Positions 51,391 to 61,391 of a stretch of 64,000 nucleotides of DNA are shown here, piece by piece. Under the pieces are notes generated by a model. It saw nothing but the letters and a program-made list of their open reading frames with translations. It searched no databases and was not told the DNA's origin. Position 1 is the first letter of the stretch, and the number at the start of each line of letters is the position of its first letter. Origin of the DNA: Lacibacter sp. H407 (GTDB lineage: Bacteria; Bacteroidota; Bacteroidia; Chitinophagales; Chitinophagaceae); assembly GCF_037892605.1 (NCBI RefSeq), contig NZ_JBBKTU010000001.1:806001-870000 (forward strand), read 5' to 3'. A program made the translations under genes and the position numbers.

Positions 51391-51981
51391 ATGAAAAAGT
51401 ATATATTCTTATTCATGCTGTTCATTGCGACAGATGCAACTGCACAAAGCTGGACCAAATTATATGACTATGTGGATGAATTTGCTTTTGGCCTTGCCAA
51501 AGTAACAAAAGGAGATAAAGCAGGATTTGTTAATGCAAAAGGCGAAGTAATTGTGCCATTGATCTACGATGAAGCAATGACTTTCCGGGAAGGAAAAGCA
51601 ACCGTTCGGATCGATAAAAAATGGGGTTATCTTGATTCAACCGGTAAGCTGATCGAAGAACTGAAATATGAAGAAGCCGGTTGTTTCAGAGACAGCCTGG
51701 CTGTTGTACGGTTACATAATAAATTCGGATATGTGAACCATTCATTTAAAACTATCATCCCTTTTCAATATGAAGGAGCCCGTGGATTTTCGGAAGGATT
51801 AGCACCAGTATCAAACAGCAATGGACTGTGGGGCTATATCAATAAAAAAGGACAGATCGTTTTCGATTATCAATACAACTTCGCAGATTTTTTTGTGGAA
51901 GGTATTGCCCGTGTAATGAAAAACGGAAACATGATCATGATCGATAAGAAAGGAAAAGAAGTAAAAGAAAATAATGATTGA
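51391..51981 (+). CDS. WG-repeat secreted protein
   Basis: A 196-residue protein with signal peptide (MKKYIFLFMLFIATDATAQS) and about five WG-type repeats. Examples are FAFGLAKVTKGDKAGFVNAK, KATVRIDKKWGYLDSTGKLI, SLAVVRLHNKFGYVNHSFKT, GLAPVSNSNGLWGYINKKGQ and GIARVMKNGNMIMIDKKGKE. The repeats form a beta sheet surface used for binding in other proteins; the ligand here is unknown. Convergent with icmF and separated from it by a terminator. Confidence 0.85.
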   Translation: MKKYIFLFMLFIATDATAQSWTKLYDYVDEFAFGLAKVTKGDKAGFVNAKGEVIVPLIYDEAMTFREGKATVRIDKKWGYLDSTGKLIEELKYEEAGCFRDSLAVVRLHNKFGYVNHSFKTIIPFQYEGARGFSEGLAPVSNSNGLWGYINKKGQIVFDYQYNFADFFVEGIARVMKNGNMIMIDKKGKEVKENND

Positions 51982-52002
51982 TGATGATGACAGGTTAAAA
52001 AG

Positions 52003-52026
52003 AAGGGCGCCATCAAGAGCGCCCTT
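52003..52026. terminator. Bidirectional intrinsic terminator
   Basis: AAGGGCGC, 8-base loop, GCGCCCTT between the convergent WG-repeat and icmF genes. The minus strand continues CTTTTTAACC, giving the U-run for icmF. Confidence 0.8.
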
Positions 52027-52038
52027 TCGTTATTTGAG

Positions 52039-55000
52039 TTACATATTTCTTCGGTACTGGCCACCCACTTCATACAGTGCATGTGTAATTTGACCCAATG
52101 AACAATACTTCGCAGTGTGCATCAGTTGGGCAAAAATATTTCCGTTGTTCACAGCCACTTCCTTCAGCTTCTTTAACTCTTCTGCACTTCGGTCTTCATT
52201 TCGCTTCCAGAAATTTTGCAGGTTTGTGATTTGCTGCTCCTTCTCTTCGGTAGTGCTGCGAATTACTTCCTGCGGTAAAATAGTGGGGCTTCCATTTTTG
52301 CTTAAGAACGTGTTGACACCAATCAACGGCAATTCACCTGTATGTTTTTGATGTTCGTAATACAAACTCTCCTCTTGTATTTTATTACGCTGGTACATCC
52401 GCTCCATTGAGCCCAACACACCGCCACGTTCTGTGATGCGGTTAAATTCAGTCATCACTGCATCTTCTACTAAATCGGTTAACTCTTCAATTAAGAATGC
52501 CCCTTGGTTTGGATTTTCATTTTTCGCCGTACCAAGTTCTCTATTAATGATCAATTGAATGGCCATTGCACGACGCACACTTTCTTCTGTAGGAGTTGTA
52601 ATGGCTTCATCATATGCATTCGTGTGAAGTGAATTACAATTATCATAGATCGCATACAAGGCTTGCAACGTTGTACGGATATCGTTGAAATCAATTTCCT
52701 GTGCATGCAAACTTCTTCCTGATGTTTGAATGTGATACTTTAACATCTGGCTGCGTTTATTGGCTTTGTATTTATACTTCATCGCCTTCGCCCAGATCTT
52801 TCTTGCTACACGACCAATGACGCTGTACTCCGGATCCATTCCATTGCTGAAGAAGAAGGAAAGATTCGGCGCAAAGTCATCAATATTCATTCCACGACTT
52901 AAGTAATACTCAACATACGTAAAGCCATTCGCCAATGTAAAGGCCAATTGCGTAATAGGGTTTGCACCTGCTTCTGCAATATGATAACCACTGATGCTTA
53001 CACTGTAAAAATTGCGGATGTTTTGCTGAATAAAATATTCCTGCACATCACCCATCAACTTCAATGCAAACTCTGTTGAGAAGATACAAGTGTTTTGTGC
53101 CTGATCTTCTTTTAAGATATCAGCCTGCACTGTTCCTCTTACTTGTTGCAATGCAGCTTGGCGGCATTGTTCATAAACATCTGCTGGTAATACTTCATCA
53201 CCACTTAAACCAAGCAAACGCAAACCAAGTCCGTTGTTACCCGATGGTAATTCATTGGGCGAAGAGGTATTGTTGTAAACTGGTTTTGTTCCTTTGCCGA
53301 ATTTCTTTTCAAATGCCGCATCAACTAATTGCTGCTGACCATTCGCTTCGATCCACTTTTCGCATTGCTGATCTATCGCTGCATTCATAAAGAACGCTAA
53401 GAGCATAGGTGCAGGACCATTAATGGTCATACTTACACTTGTCTTTGGATCGCAGAGATCAAAACCGCTGTATAATTTCTTCGCATCATCAACCGTTGCA
53501 ATACTTACTCCGCTATTTCCAACCTTCCCATAAATGTCAGGACGATGCGCAGGATCTTCTCCGTATAATGTTACACTATCAAATGCAGTCGATAATCGTT
53601 TGGCTGGTTGATCGAGTGATACATAATGAAAACGTTTATTGGTACGCTCTGGCCCACCTTCACCGGCAAACATTCTTGTTGGATCTTCACCTTCACGTTT
53701 CAACGGAAACACACCCGATGTAAATGGAAAACTGCCGGGCACATTTTCCTGCGCCTGCCATTTTAATAGATCTCCCCAATCTTTATATTTTGGTAAAACA
53801 ACTTTAGGAATCCGTGTGCCACTTAAGCTTGTACTGTACAACGGTTGTTTGATGATTTTATCACGCACCTTGTATTCATAGTTGTCTTTCTGATACGCTT
53901 GTACCTTTTCCGGCCAATGTGTAATCAGTTTTTTGGCAACCGGTGTTTGCTGATCTGTATAAAGTTGAATTTGTTGTTTGATGGTTTCCAGGAGAGCAAG
54001 ATCTGCTTTGTCTTTAATGATCTCTAACGCACCATGTAATTGATAAAGTTTCGATGCGATCGCTGCCTGATCAACTACGAGTTGATTATAATCTTTTATT
54101 GTATCTGCAATTTCGCTGAGATAACGAACACGTGCCGGAGGAATAATGAGTGATTTACTCACGGTATCCCGATGAACGAAATGTTCAACACTCCCAAAAT
54201 TTACTTCTGTTTTTTTAACGATCGAATGAATAATTTTTTCAAACAATTCATTTACGCCTGCATCATTAAATTGCGATGCAATGGTGCCAACAATCGGCAA
54301 CTCATCATCCTTGGCCATAAACAGTTGGTGATTGCGTTTGTATTGCTTGCGCACATCGGCCAATGCATCCAATGCACCTGCTTTATCAAATTTGTTGATC
54401 GCAATTACATCGGCATAATCAAGCATATTGATCTTTTCAAGTTGCGATGCCGCACCATATTCCGGTGTCATCACGTACAAACTCACATTGCAGTAATCTA
54501 GAATAGATGCATCACTTTGTCCAACACCTGCGCTTTCGAGAATAATAAAATCAAAATTTGCTTCTTTACAAATGTCGATCGCTTCCTGTACATGTACACT
54601 CAATGCTTTATCGCTTTCTCTTGTAGCAAGGCTACGCATGTAAGCTCGTGGACTTGAAATCGAATTCATACGAATACGATCCCCCAACAATGCACCACCT
54701 GTTTTTTTCTTTGATGGATCAACAGAAATAACAGCAATTGTTTTATCGGCAAACGCATTGAGATATCGACGAACAATTTCATCCGTTACAGACGACTTGC
54801 CTGCACCGCCTGTTCCGGTGATACCGAGCACAGGAATAGTGGACTTGGGAGTTTGGCTTTGGGAATTGAGAATACCATTTTCGGCATTTGTAATTTTCCG
54901 TGCAATCGTCCGCACATCTTTCAACTCACCCAATGTCATCGGAGTTTTATAATCACCGCTTCCATTCAATGAAACGTCGCATTGTTTGATCACATCTTCA

Positions 55001-55395
55001 ATCATGCCTTCAAGCCCCATGTGTCTTCCATCATCCGGAGAATAAATACGGGTGATACCATATTGATGCAGCTCTTCAATTTCTGCAGGCAGAATTGTTC
55101 CGCCACCACCGCCGAAAATTTTGATATGTCCACAACCATTCTCTTCCAGCAAATCTTTCATGTATTTGAAAAACTCCACATGGCCACCTTGGTAACTGGT
55201 AATCGCAATCCCCTGTGCATCTTCTTCAATGGCGCATTCTACAATTTCCAACACACTTCGGTTATGCCCAAGGTGAATAATCTCTGCGCCTTTGCTTTGC
55301 ATAATACGGCGCATAATGTTGATCGCAGCATCATGTCCATCAAAAAGGGAAGCGGCTGTAACAATTCGGACTTTATTGGAAGGGGAATAGCTCAT
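52039..55395 (-). CDS. icmF: Fused isobutyryl-CoA mutase IcmF
   Basis: An 1118-residue protein with three parts. The B12-binding domain (about 8-140) has [15 protein letters not shown] with the cobalt His, and SYQGGH. The MeaI-type P-loop GTPase chaperone (about 190-400) has [18 protein letters not shown] and [20 protein letters not shown]. The large mutase TIM barrel (about 560-1100) has [20 protein letters not shown] and [20 protein letters not shown]. IcmF interconverts isobutyryl-CoA and n-butyryl-CoA, and sometimes pivalyl- or isovaleryl-CoA, with adenosylcobalamin. The fusion order is complete. Single gene. Confidence 0.94.
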   Translation of the reverse strand: MSYSPSNKVRIVTAASLFDGHDAAINIMRRIMQSKGAEIIHLGHNRSVLEIVECAIEEDAQGIAITSYQGGHVEFFKYMKDLLEENGCGHIKIFGGGGGTILPAEIEELHQYGITRIYSPDDGRHMGLEGMIEDVIKQCDVSLNGSGDYKTPMTLGELKDVRTIARKITNAENGILNSQSQTPKSTIPVLGITGTGGAGKSSVTDEIVRRYLNAFADKTIAVISVDPSKKKTGGALLGDRIRMNSISSPRAYMRSLATRESDKALSVHVQEAIDICKEANFDFIILESAGVGQSDASILDYCNVSLYVMTPEYGAASQLEKINMLDYADVIAINKFDKAGALDALADVRKQYKRNHQLFMAKDDELPIVGTIASQFNDAGVNELFEKIIHSIVKKTEVNFGSVEHFVHRDTVSKSLIIPPARVRYLSEIADTIKDYNQLVVDQAAIASKLYQLHGALEIIKDKADLALLETIKQQIQLYTDQQTPVAKKLITHWPEKVQAYQKDNYEYKVRDKIIKQPLYSTSLSGTRIPKVVLPKYKDWGDLLKWQAQENVPGSFPFTSGVFPLKREGEDPTRMFAGEGGPERTNKRFHYVSLDQPAKRLSTAFDSVTLYGEDPAHRPDIYGKVGNSGVSIATVDDAKKLYSGFDLCDPKTSVSMTINGPAPMLLAFFMNAAIDQQCEKWIEANGQQQLVDAAFEKKFGKGTKPVYNNTSSPNELPSGNNGLGLRLLGLSGDEVLPADVYEQCRQAALQQVRGTVQADILKEDQAQNTCIFSTEFALKLMGDVQEYFIQQNIRNFYSVSISGYHIAEAGANPITQLAFTLANGFTYVEYYLSRGMNIDDFAPNLSFFFSNGMDPEYSVIGRVARKIWAKAMKYKYKANKRSQMLKYHIQTSGRSLHAQEIDFNDIRTTLQALYAIYDNCNSLHTNAYDEAITTPTEESVRRAMAIQLIINRELGTAKNENPNQGAFLIEELTDLVEDAVMTEFNRITERGGVLGSMERMYQRNKIQEESLYYEHQKHTGELPLIGVNTFLSKNGSPTILPQEVIRSTTEEKEQQITNLQNFWKRNEDRSAEELKKLKEVAVNNGNIFAQLMHTAKYCSLGQITHALYEVGGQYRRNM

Positions 55396-55462
55396 ATGGC
55401 TTTACTTAAATAAAGGGCAAAGGTAAAGGTTGCAGACAAAACTAATTTACGTTAGCAAATAA

Positions 55463-55488
55463 AAAGGCCCTGAAGTTTCAGGGCCTTT
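55463..55488 (-). terminator. Intrinsic terminator after the SusCD pair
   Basis: AAAGGCCCTGA, AGTT, TCAGGGCCTTT: an 11-bp stem. The minus strand continues TTATTTGC, giving a T-rich tail 20 bases after the SusD-like stop. Confidence 0.88.
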
Positions 55489-55508
55489 GCTATTCAGAAG
55501 AAATACGA

Positions 55509-56873
55509 TTAAAAATAACCTTCGTTTTGCGTAAGATTTTTGTTTACATCAATTTCACGCTGTGGAATAGGAAGTATTAATTTAGGAGAGTTCCAGGCAG
55601 TTCCTGACTGTGTGCCTCGTGTACGTTTAATATCATGGAGTCGTTGACCTTCAAACGCAAGTTCTAAATAACGCTCATTTAAAACTGCATTCAAATCAAC
55701 TGTAACCAAATCAGCAAGATTCGATCTGTTGCGAATTGTGTTCACATCATTTAATGGTGTATCACCAATGTTGGTTCCTAACCGCAGGTTTGCCTCTGCT
55801 CTTGTTAGATACATTTCACCAAGACGTACAATACAAACATTGCCAAAACGATCCAGATGCTTACGGGTATAGTTATTACCACCAACAACTACAAAGTTTG
55901 CTAAGCGATCATCCCCTGCTTCATATTTTGCAAGATGAGCCGGGAAAATTTTGCAATCACTACGTCCAGCAGTACCAGCTCCTGCATTCGTTCCAAAAAA
56001 AGTATTCATGCCGTTTGCACCATCTTGCGCAGTAACCTTCATTGAAAAGATGTACTCAGCGGGGCTGTTACCTGCATTGTTAATGAACGTAAACCATAAG
56101 CTGGCAAAAGTTGTAGAGAGTGTTTGCCTGTTTGATGTGATGACACGATTCGCTGCGTCTCTTGCTTTTGCATAATCAGCCTGCATCAGAAAAACTCTTG
56201 AAAGGATAGCTGCAGCTGCATTTTTGGTTGCATAAATGCCATTGGTATTTGGCAGCAGCGATTCTGCTCTTTCAAGATCAGTAATTACTTTTTGATAAAC
56301 ATCGGCAACACTGCTTCTGCTGAGATAATCAGCATCAGTTATGGATGTAGTGGGTGTTAATACCAATGGAACTCCAAGATTGGTTGCATTGTTACCATCA
56401 CCCCATGCTTTCGCAAACAGGTTTACAAGATCGAAATATAAAGAAGCTCTGATGAACAATGCTTCTCCTTCTACTCTGTTTTTTGTTGTTGCTGATGAAG
56501 TGATCTTATCAATTGCTGATAACACGTTGTTACAACGATTGATCGTATTATACGATTGATTCCAGATACCCAATGCGTAGGTATTATTTGCAGTCATTTC
56601 GAGCTTATAAGCATCCGACAATCCTGCAAACGTACCCGTAAAACGTATATCGGCCGAGTTACCCGTAAGCTCATTCATGAGATGGATGTCGCCGCCCCAG
56701 GCAGCGGTGCTTTGTAAGCCATCGTAGGCGCCAATGAGTGTTACAATTACATCCTTTTCCTGTAACAAAGCCTGATCTTGCCCGATGCTTTGCGTAGGAA
56801 CTACATCGAGGCGCTTATTACATGCTGCCAGGGTAGTAGTTAGTAAACAAACACCAATTATATATTTTTTCAT
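55509..56873 (-). CDS. SusD/RagB-like nutrient-binding outer membrane lipoprotein
   Basis: About 454 residues from MKKYIIGVCLLTTTLAAC, whose LAAC lipobox gives Cys lipidation. TPR-like helices follow: NQSYNTINRCNNVLSAIDKI, GEALFIRASLYFDLVNLFAK and the typical LGEMYLTRAEANLRLG near the end. The C-terminal ERYLELAFEGQRLHDIKRTR and LPIPQREIDVNKNLTQNEGY motifs are characteristic of SusD proteins. With the SusC-like receptor upstream it captures a glycan or other nutrient at the cell surface. Upstream in-frame ATGs (to 56897) are possible but do not fit the signal. Confidence 0.92.
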   Translation of the reverse strand: MKKYIIGVCLLTTTLAACNKRLDVVPTQSIGQDQALLQEKDVIVTLIGAYDGLQSTAAWGGDIHLMNELTGNSADIRFTGTFAGLSDAYKLEMTANNTYALGIWNQSYNTINRCNNVLSAIDKITSSATTKNRVEGEALFIRASLYFDLVNLFAKAWGDGNNATNLGVPLVLTPTTSITDADYLSRSSVADVYQKVITDLERAESLLPNTNGIYATKNAAAAILSRVFLMQADYAKARDAANRVITSNRQTLSTTFASLWFTFINNAGNSPAEYIFSMKVTAQDGANGMNTFFGTNAGAGTAGRSDCKIFPAHLAKYEAGDDRLANFVVVGGNNYTRKHLDRFGNVCIVRLGEMYLTRAEANLRLGTNIGDTPLNDVNTIRNRSNLADLVTVDLNAVLNERYLELAFEGQRLHDIKRTRGTQSGTAWNSPKLILPIPQREIDVNKNLTQNEGYF

Positions 56874-56911
56874 AAAATTCATTTTTGTTGTTTTCAATTC
56901 TTTAAATAATT

Positions 56912-59900
56912 CTAGAAGCCAACATTAATACCAAACATGATGGTTTTGGGTTGAGGTGGCGTGTAGAAATCGTTACCCTTAGCAATGTTCGAATCAAAGC
57001 TGTCAGCATTTACTTCAGGATCCCAATATGGATACTTCGTAAACGTGAACAGATTCAATGCTGAGGCATAAAGACGGATACGATCTACTTTATACTTACG
57101 AAGGAATTGAGTTGGCAAATTATAGCCGAGTGTAATTGTGCGTACACGTAAAAATGAACCATCAACAATATAACGGCTGCTTACCTGTGCTCCATTGTTA
57201 AAATAAAATCTTGCCTGTGGAATATCAGTAACATCTCCCGGTTTTGTCCATGCTCTTAACTGATCAACCGTTTGGTTATCCTCAAAACGGAAGCTGGCTG
57301 AAGAGTATCTACCCATACCATAAATGTTGATCTGGTTTCCAGCTACGCCATTCAAGAAAACAGACAAGTCGAATCCTTTATAAGAGAAATTGTTTGTGAT
57401 CCCATAGATATAATCAGGGTTTGGATCACCTGCAACTATACGCTGCGCCTGGTTGTATTGACCCGGTGCGAGTTTTGTTTTATCTAAATCTCCATTTGAC
57501 CCAACTGTATTTTTATAAAATTGCGCATCTCCGTTTGCAGGATTAACACCCGCCCACTCAACAGTATAAAAAACACCTACCGGTTGTCCTTCCATTACAC
57601 GATTCATTGAAGAGATTCCGCCTTCAATTACCTGACCGAGGATATCCACTACACGTCCTTTGTTAAATGCAATATTAAAGCTTGTACTCCACTTGAATTT
57701 GCCAACCAGATTTTGTGTATTCAGTACAAATTCAAATCCTTTATTTTCTAATGTACCCACATTTTTAGTTTGAGTTGTAAAGCCCGACGTAGAAGGGATA
57801 TTTACATTCAGTAACAATCCGGTTGTTTTTTTATAATAGTAGTCGATCTCACCACTTATGCGGTTATCGAAAAGACCAAAATCGATCCCAACATCTGTTT
57901 GTGTTGTTGTTTCCCATCTCAGATCAGGATTTGCAATTTGTGATGGTCGCTGACCTGCAGCACCTGCATAACCTGCATCACCTGAAAACAGGCCAAGCTG
58001 CGGGAAGTTGCCAATTTCAGCATTTCCAACCTGACCCAAACTTGCTCTGAGTTTAAGGAAGCTGATAAATTTAATTGAACTGATAAATTTCTCTTCAGAC
58101 ATTACCCAGCCAATTGAACCGGCAGGAAAATATCCGTAACGTGAATTTTTACCAAAACGTGAAGAACCATCACGACGAATGCTGAATGTTGCAAGATACC
58201 TGTCGTTGAATTTATAGTTTGCACGCAAGAAATAAGATAAGAAACGATAGTCTGACTGACTTGAACTACCGCCGGATTTCGTTGCAGCACTTGCAATTTT
58301 TTGATACGAGTCAGATGGGAAATCTAAGCCCTCAATAAAATTATACTTAGAACTGGATTGTTGATATTGCATACCCAGCGTTGCATCGATTGAATGTTTA
58401 CCAAATTCCTTTACATAATTGAAATAGTTGTTGGTATTATAATTCAGAACAAATGCAGCACGATTGCTTCCCACACCATTAGTAGCACGGGTTTGGTTAC
58501 GAATCGTTTGTGACTGAAAATATCCTTCTTCGTTCTGACTTAATAAGTCAACACCAAACTCTGATTGGAAACTTAGATCAGGTGTAAATTTAATGGTTGC
58601 ATAGGCATTGCTGAAATTACGAAACACCTCTTGTGTATACTTTGCATAATCAACAGTAATGCGGGGGTTATAATACAATCCTACATTCACATCACCTGGA
58701 GGTGTGCCTGATGGGAGTCCAGTATTAGGATCGGTAAATGGAGACATTGGCAACAATGCAGACGACTGTAATGGGTTTGAAAACGCATTATCATCCGGCA
58801 ACCTGCGGTTCAATGTTCTTGCCAAGCTCATATTAAATCCTAGGTTTAACCAATTGCTGGCTTTATGATCCAAATTGATACGTCCGGTAACTCTGTCAAG
58901 ATTATTTCCTACAACGATTCCCGTTTGGTTTAACAGTTGTAATGAAGCATAAAATTTAGTTTTATCATTACCGCCATTAATTTGAATATCGCCTTGGCGA
59001 TACAGGCCCTGCTGAAAGGCCTGATCTTGCCAATCATATGTTTTCGTTTTGTCTGTGTCCCATTGGCCATAACTATGATACGACATCAGATCCGTTAAGT
59101 AGCGTGTATCGCTGGAAGGAGAAGTAGTAGGGGTTCCGTAAAAATTATCTGAATATTGCGTTGCCTGGTATCCCAGTTGGGCATATTGTTCAGCATTCAA
59201 AAACTTCACTCTTCTTGTTTCTCTTGAAAAACCGGATTGAAAATTTACACTCACATTGGTTTTTCCTGCCTTACCACGTTTTGTTGTGATCAAGACCACA
59301 CCGTTTGCAGCACGTGAACCATAAATGGCTCCGGCAGATGCATCCTTCAAAACCTCCACAGATTCAATATCGTTTGGATTTAAATCGGTAAGCGGGTTCA
59401 TGTCTCCGCCATACGAACTTTGATCATCGGTTGTAATGGGTACTCCATCCACAACGTAAAGAGGTTGACTATTTGCACTGATAGATGAATTACCACGGAT
59501 GCGGACAGTAACTGATTGACCTAATTTACCTGACTGGCTGTTTACAAACACACCAGCTGCTTTTCCTTGCAAAGCAGCATCTACGCTGGGTAAAGGCATA
59601 TTTTCAATATCCTTTCCTTTTACACGGGCAATGTTACCGGTTAATTCACGCTTGATCTGTGAACCATAACCGGTAATAACAACTTCGTTTAAGGTTTTTG
59701 ATTCGCCCTGTGTCATGGAAACCGACAGAGAGCCAGTACCGATCGTTACTTCAATATCACTATAGCCTATTGAAGAAAAAATAAGTTTTTTAGTTGCTGA
59801 AGAAACTTTTACCGAGAATTCGCCTGTAGGAGATGTTATTCCAACAGATCTGCCATTAGCTGTAATCGTGGCTCCGGATACAGGCGTACCGTCTTTGCCA

Positions 59901-59992
59901 TCAATCACCTTTCCTGATACTTCTTTGGTTTGTGCCCAAACCTGCGTTAACGACAATAGGAAGACTATTGTCAATCCAATCAATTTTCTCAT
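56912..59992 (-). CDS. SusC/RagA-like TonB-dependent transporter
   Basis: A 1026-residue protein. Signal peptide (MRKLIGLTIVFLLSLTQVWA), carboxypeptidase-like regulatory domain (VSGKVIDGKDGTPVSGATIT), then the plug: LNEVVITGYGSQIKRELTGN, SVTVRIRGNSSISANSQPLY and SVEVLKDASAGAIYGSRAAN. A beta barrel ends in GINVGF with a terminal Phe. There is no anti-sigma-sensing N-terminal extension. It forms a lidded importer with the SusD-like protein 15 bases downstream. No glycoside hydrolase or regulator adjoins, so the substrate is unknown. Confidence 0.94.
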   Translation of the reverse strand: MRKLIGLTIVFLLSLTQVWAQTKEVSGKVIDGKDGTPVSGATITANGRSVGITSPTGEFSVKVSSATKKLIFSSIGYSDIEVTIGTGSLSVSMTQGESKTLNEVVITGYGSQIKRELTGNIARVKGKDIENMPLPSVDAALQGKAAGVFVNSQSGKLGQSVTVRIRGNSSISANSQPLYVVDGVPITTDDQSSYGGDMNPLTDLNPNDIESVEVLKDASAGAIYGSRAANGVVLITTKRGKAGKTNVSVNFQSGFSRETRRVKFLNAEQYAQLGYQATQYSDNFYGTPTTSPSSDTRYLTDLMSYHSYGQWDTDKTKTYDWQDQAFQQGLYRQGDIQINGGNDKTKFYASLQLLNQTGIVVGNNLDRVTGRINLDHKASNWLNLGFNMSLARTLNRRLPDDNAFSNPLQSSALLPMSPFTDPNTGLPSGTPPGDVNVGLYYNPRITVDYAKYTQEVFRNFSNAYATIKFTPDLSFQSEFGVDLLSQNEEGYFQSQTIRNQTRATNGVGSNRAAFVLNYNTNNYFNYVKEFGKHSIDATLGMQYQQSSSKYNFIEGLDFPSDSYQKIASAATKSGGSSSQSDYRFLSYFLRANYKFNDRYLATFSIRRDGSSRFGKNSRYGYFPAGSIGWVMSEEKFISSIKFISFLKLRASLGQVGNAEIGNFPQLGLFSGDAGYAGAAGQRPSQIANPDLRWETTTQTDVGIDFGLFDNRISGEIDYYYKKTTGLLLNVNIPSTSGFTTQTKNVGTLENKGFEFVLNTQNLVGKFKWSTSFNIAFNKGRVVDILGQVIEGGISSMNRVMEGQPVGVFYTVEWAGVNPANGDAQFYKNTVGSNGDLDKTKLAPGQYNQAQRIVAGDPNPDYIYGITNNFSYKGFDLSVFLNGVAGNQINIYGMGRYSSASFRFEDNQTVDQLRAWTKPGDVTDIPQARFYFNNGAQVSSRYIVDGSFLRVRTITLGYNLPTQFLRKYKVDRIRLYASALNLFTFTKYPYWDPEVNADSFDSNIAKGNDFYTPPQPKTIMFGINVGF

Positions 59993-60130
59993 GTGATAGT
60001 TAGTTTTGGTTTTCGAAAATAAGGAAAAAGATTTAACATTTCCTTGTCACCTCAACCAGACAAGTAAAATTCAGAGACTGCTGCTTCGGTCAAAATTAGT
60101 TTTATGATGAAAAAACATATTTGATCAAAA

Positions 60131-60166
60131 TACAAAAACTCAAAGCAATTGCTTTGAGTTTTTGTA
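60131..60166. terminator. Perfect palindromic terminator
   Basis: TACAAAAACTCAAAGC, AATT, GCTTTGAGTTTTTGTA: a 16-bp stem with A/T tails, 26 bases after the minus-strand metallopeptidase stop. Confidence 0.9.
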
Positions 60167-60191
60167 TTTATTTTAAACATTAAATTTATTT

Positions 60192-60884
60192 TTAATTTCT
60201 TCGACTCATATAGATCAAAATGTACTGTACTAATGTAACTATTGAAGCAATGGCGGCTACTACATAGGTTGTGGCGGCCCATTTTAAAGCGTCTTTTGCA
60301 CCGGGGTGCTCCTCTGGACTTGTTGCATTGGTACGCTCCAACCAAGCCAATGCCCGGTTGCTGGCATCAAACTCAACCGGAAGTGTGATCAGCGAAAAAA
60401 CGGTTGTTGCTGCGAATAACAGAATACCCACCAGCAAAATTGTGGGGTTGCCACCGCCGAAACCAAGGATACCCACCCCAATTGCCAAGATCCACTGCGA
60501 AAGAGTAGTGCTCACCTGTACAACAGGAACCAACCTAGACCGGAGCATAAGCCACTGATAAGCCGTTGCATGCTGTACAGCATGGCCAACCTCATGAGCT
60601 GAAACAGCAGCCGCAGCAATTGACCGTCCGTTGAACACATCCGGGCTGAGGTTTACCGTTTTATTGGTTGGGTTATAATGATCGCTCAGGTAGCCGTCGA
60701 CAGACACAACCTGCACGTCGTAAATGCCGTTTTCCCGGAGCATTTTTTCAGCTACTTCTTTGCCGCTTAAGCCGCTGGATAAAGGCTGCTGACTGTAGTG
60801 TTTGAACTTCGATTTTAACCGCATTTGTACCAAAAAACCGATGCCCATAAAGAGCAGGGAAATAATAAGAATTCCAGGTGTCAT
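60192..60884 (-). CDS. YugP-like membrane zinc metallopeptidase
   Basis: A 230-residue protein. An N-terminal membrane helix (GILIISLLFMGIGFLVQM) precedes the zinc site AAVSAHEVGHAVQHATAY (H-E-x-x-H) near residue 88, with upstream NLSPDVFNGRSIAAAA. Further hydrophobic segments (WILAIGVGILGFGGGNPTIL, ILLFAATTVFSLITLPVEFD, ATTYVVAAIASIVTLVQYIL) follow. This matches the neutral zinc metallopeptidase family (YugP). The substrate is unknown; such proteins are thought to act on membrane or envelope proteins. Monocistronic. Confidence 0.88.
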   Translation of the reverse strand: MTPGILIISLLFMGIGFLVQMRLKSKFKHYSQQPLSSGLSGKEVAEKMLRENGIYDVQVVSVDGYLSDHYNPTNKTVNLSPDVFNGRSIAAAAVSAHEVGHAVQHATAYQWLMLRSRLVPVVQVSTTLSQWILAIGVGILGFGGGNPTILLVGILLFAATTVFSLITLPVEFDASNRALAWLERTNATSPEEHPGAKDALKWAATTYVVAAIASIVTLVQYILIYMSRRN

Positions 60885-61391
60885 AATTATTTATTTGTTA
60901 GCAAAGGTCACATCAAATTGGTTTCCAAAATTTATTTTTTGCCAAATTTCCGCCAATTAAAAAAAGCCTAAGTCGTTTTGGCAGAACCAGTTACGTCTAA
61001 TGGTTGCCGTAAGAAAACAGAAGAGTGAAATAAAAAACAAACCAAATCACAACTTGTTGAAATTCAGCTGATTGAAAGCATTTCTAGTGTCCGTGTTAGG
61101 GGCATATTCAATAAGCACATGTCCACTTAATTTATGCACATCGTCCAAAAATAATTTTGTAATGTGGCAGCAATTTGTAATTTAGCAACAGAATTTAATG
61201 GGTTAGTAAGTACAAAGGGTTGGAAGAAATTCCAGCCCTTTTACTTTTCAGGAACCACTGATTTTTACTGCATTCATTTCTCATTTTTCTTCACGTTTTA
61301 TTTTTCATTTTCAACTACCGCATTGATTGAAATAATTTTTGCAGCATTAATTTTTTTTGATGGACTTTTATGCGCTTGAGCAAATCAATAT
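60885..61391. other. Intergenic region upstream of radA, possible short RNA
   Basis: About 500 AT-rich bases with no convincing protein gene; a 71-codon frame at 61164-61379 is very Phe-rich and unlike protein. TAATTTTG at 61152-61159 is an exact TAnnTTTG element, but without a clear -33 TTG. It is followed about 55 bases later by a 12-bp hairpin (AAAGGGTTGGAA, GAAA, TTCCAGCCCTTT, 61214-61241) and a T-rich run, as for a roughly 75-nt RNA or a radA leader. Confidence 0.35.

Noticed and set aside
55509-59992. A full polysaccharide utilisation locus
   Set aside because: Only the SusC/SusD pair is present; there are no adjacent glycoside hydrolases, sulfatases or sensor regulators. The sulfatase and GH63-like genes are 5-10 kb away across unrelated genes.
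61164-61379. A 71-codon plus-strand ORF before radA
   Set aside because: Extreme Phe content from T-rich DNA, a terminator-like hairpin inside it and no ribosome site.
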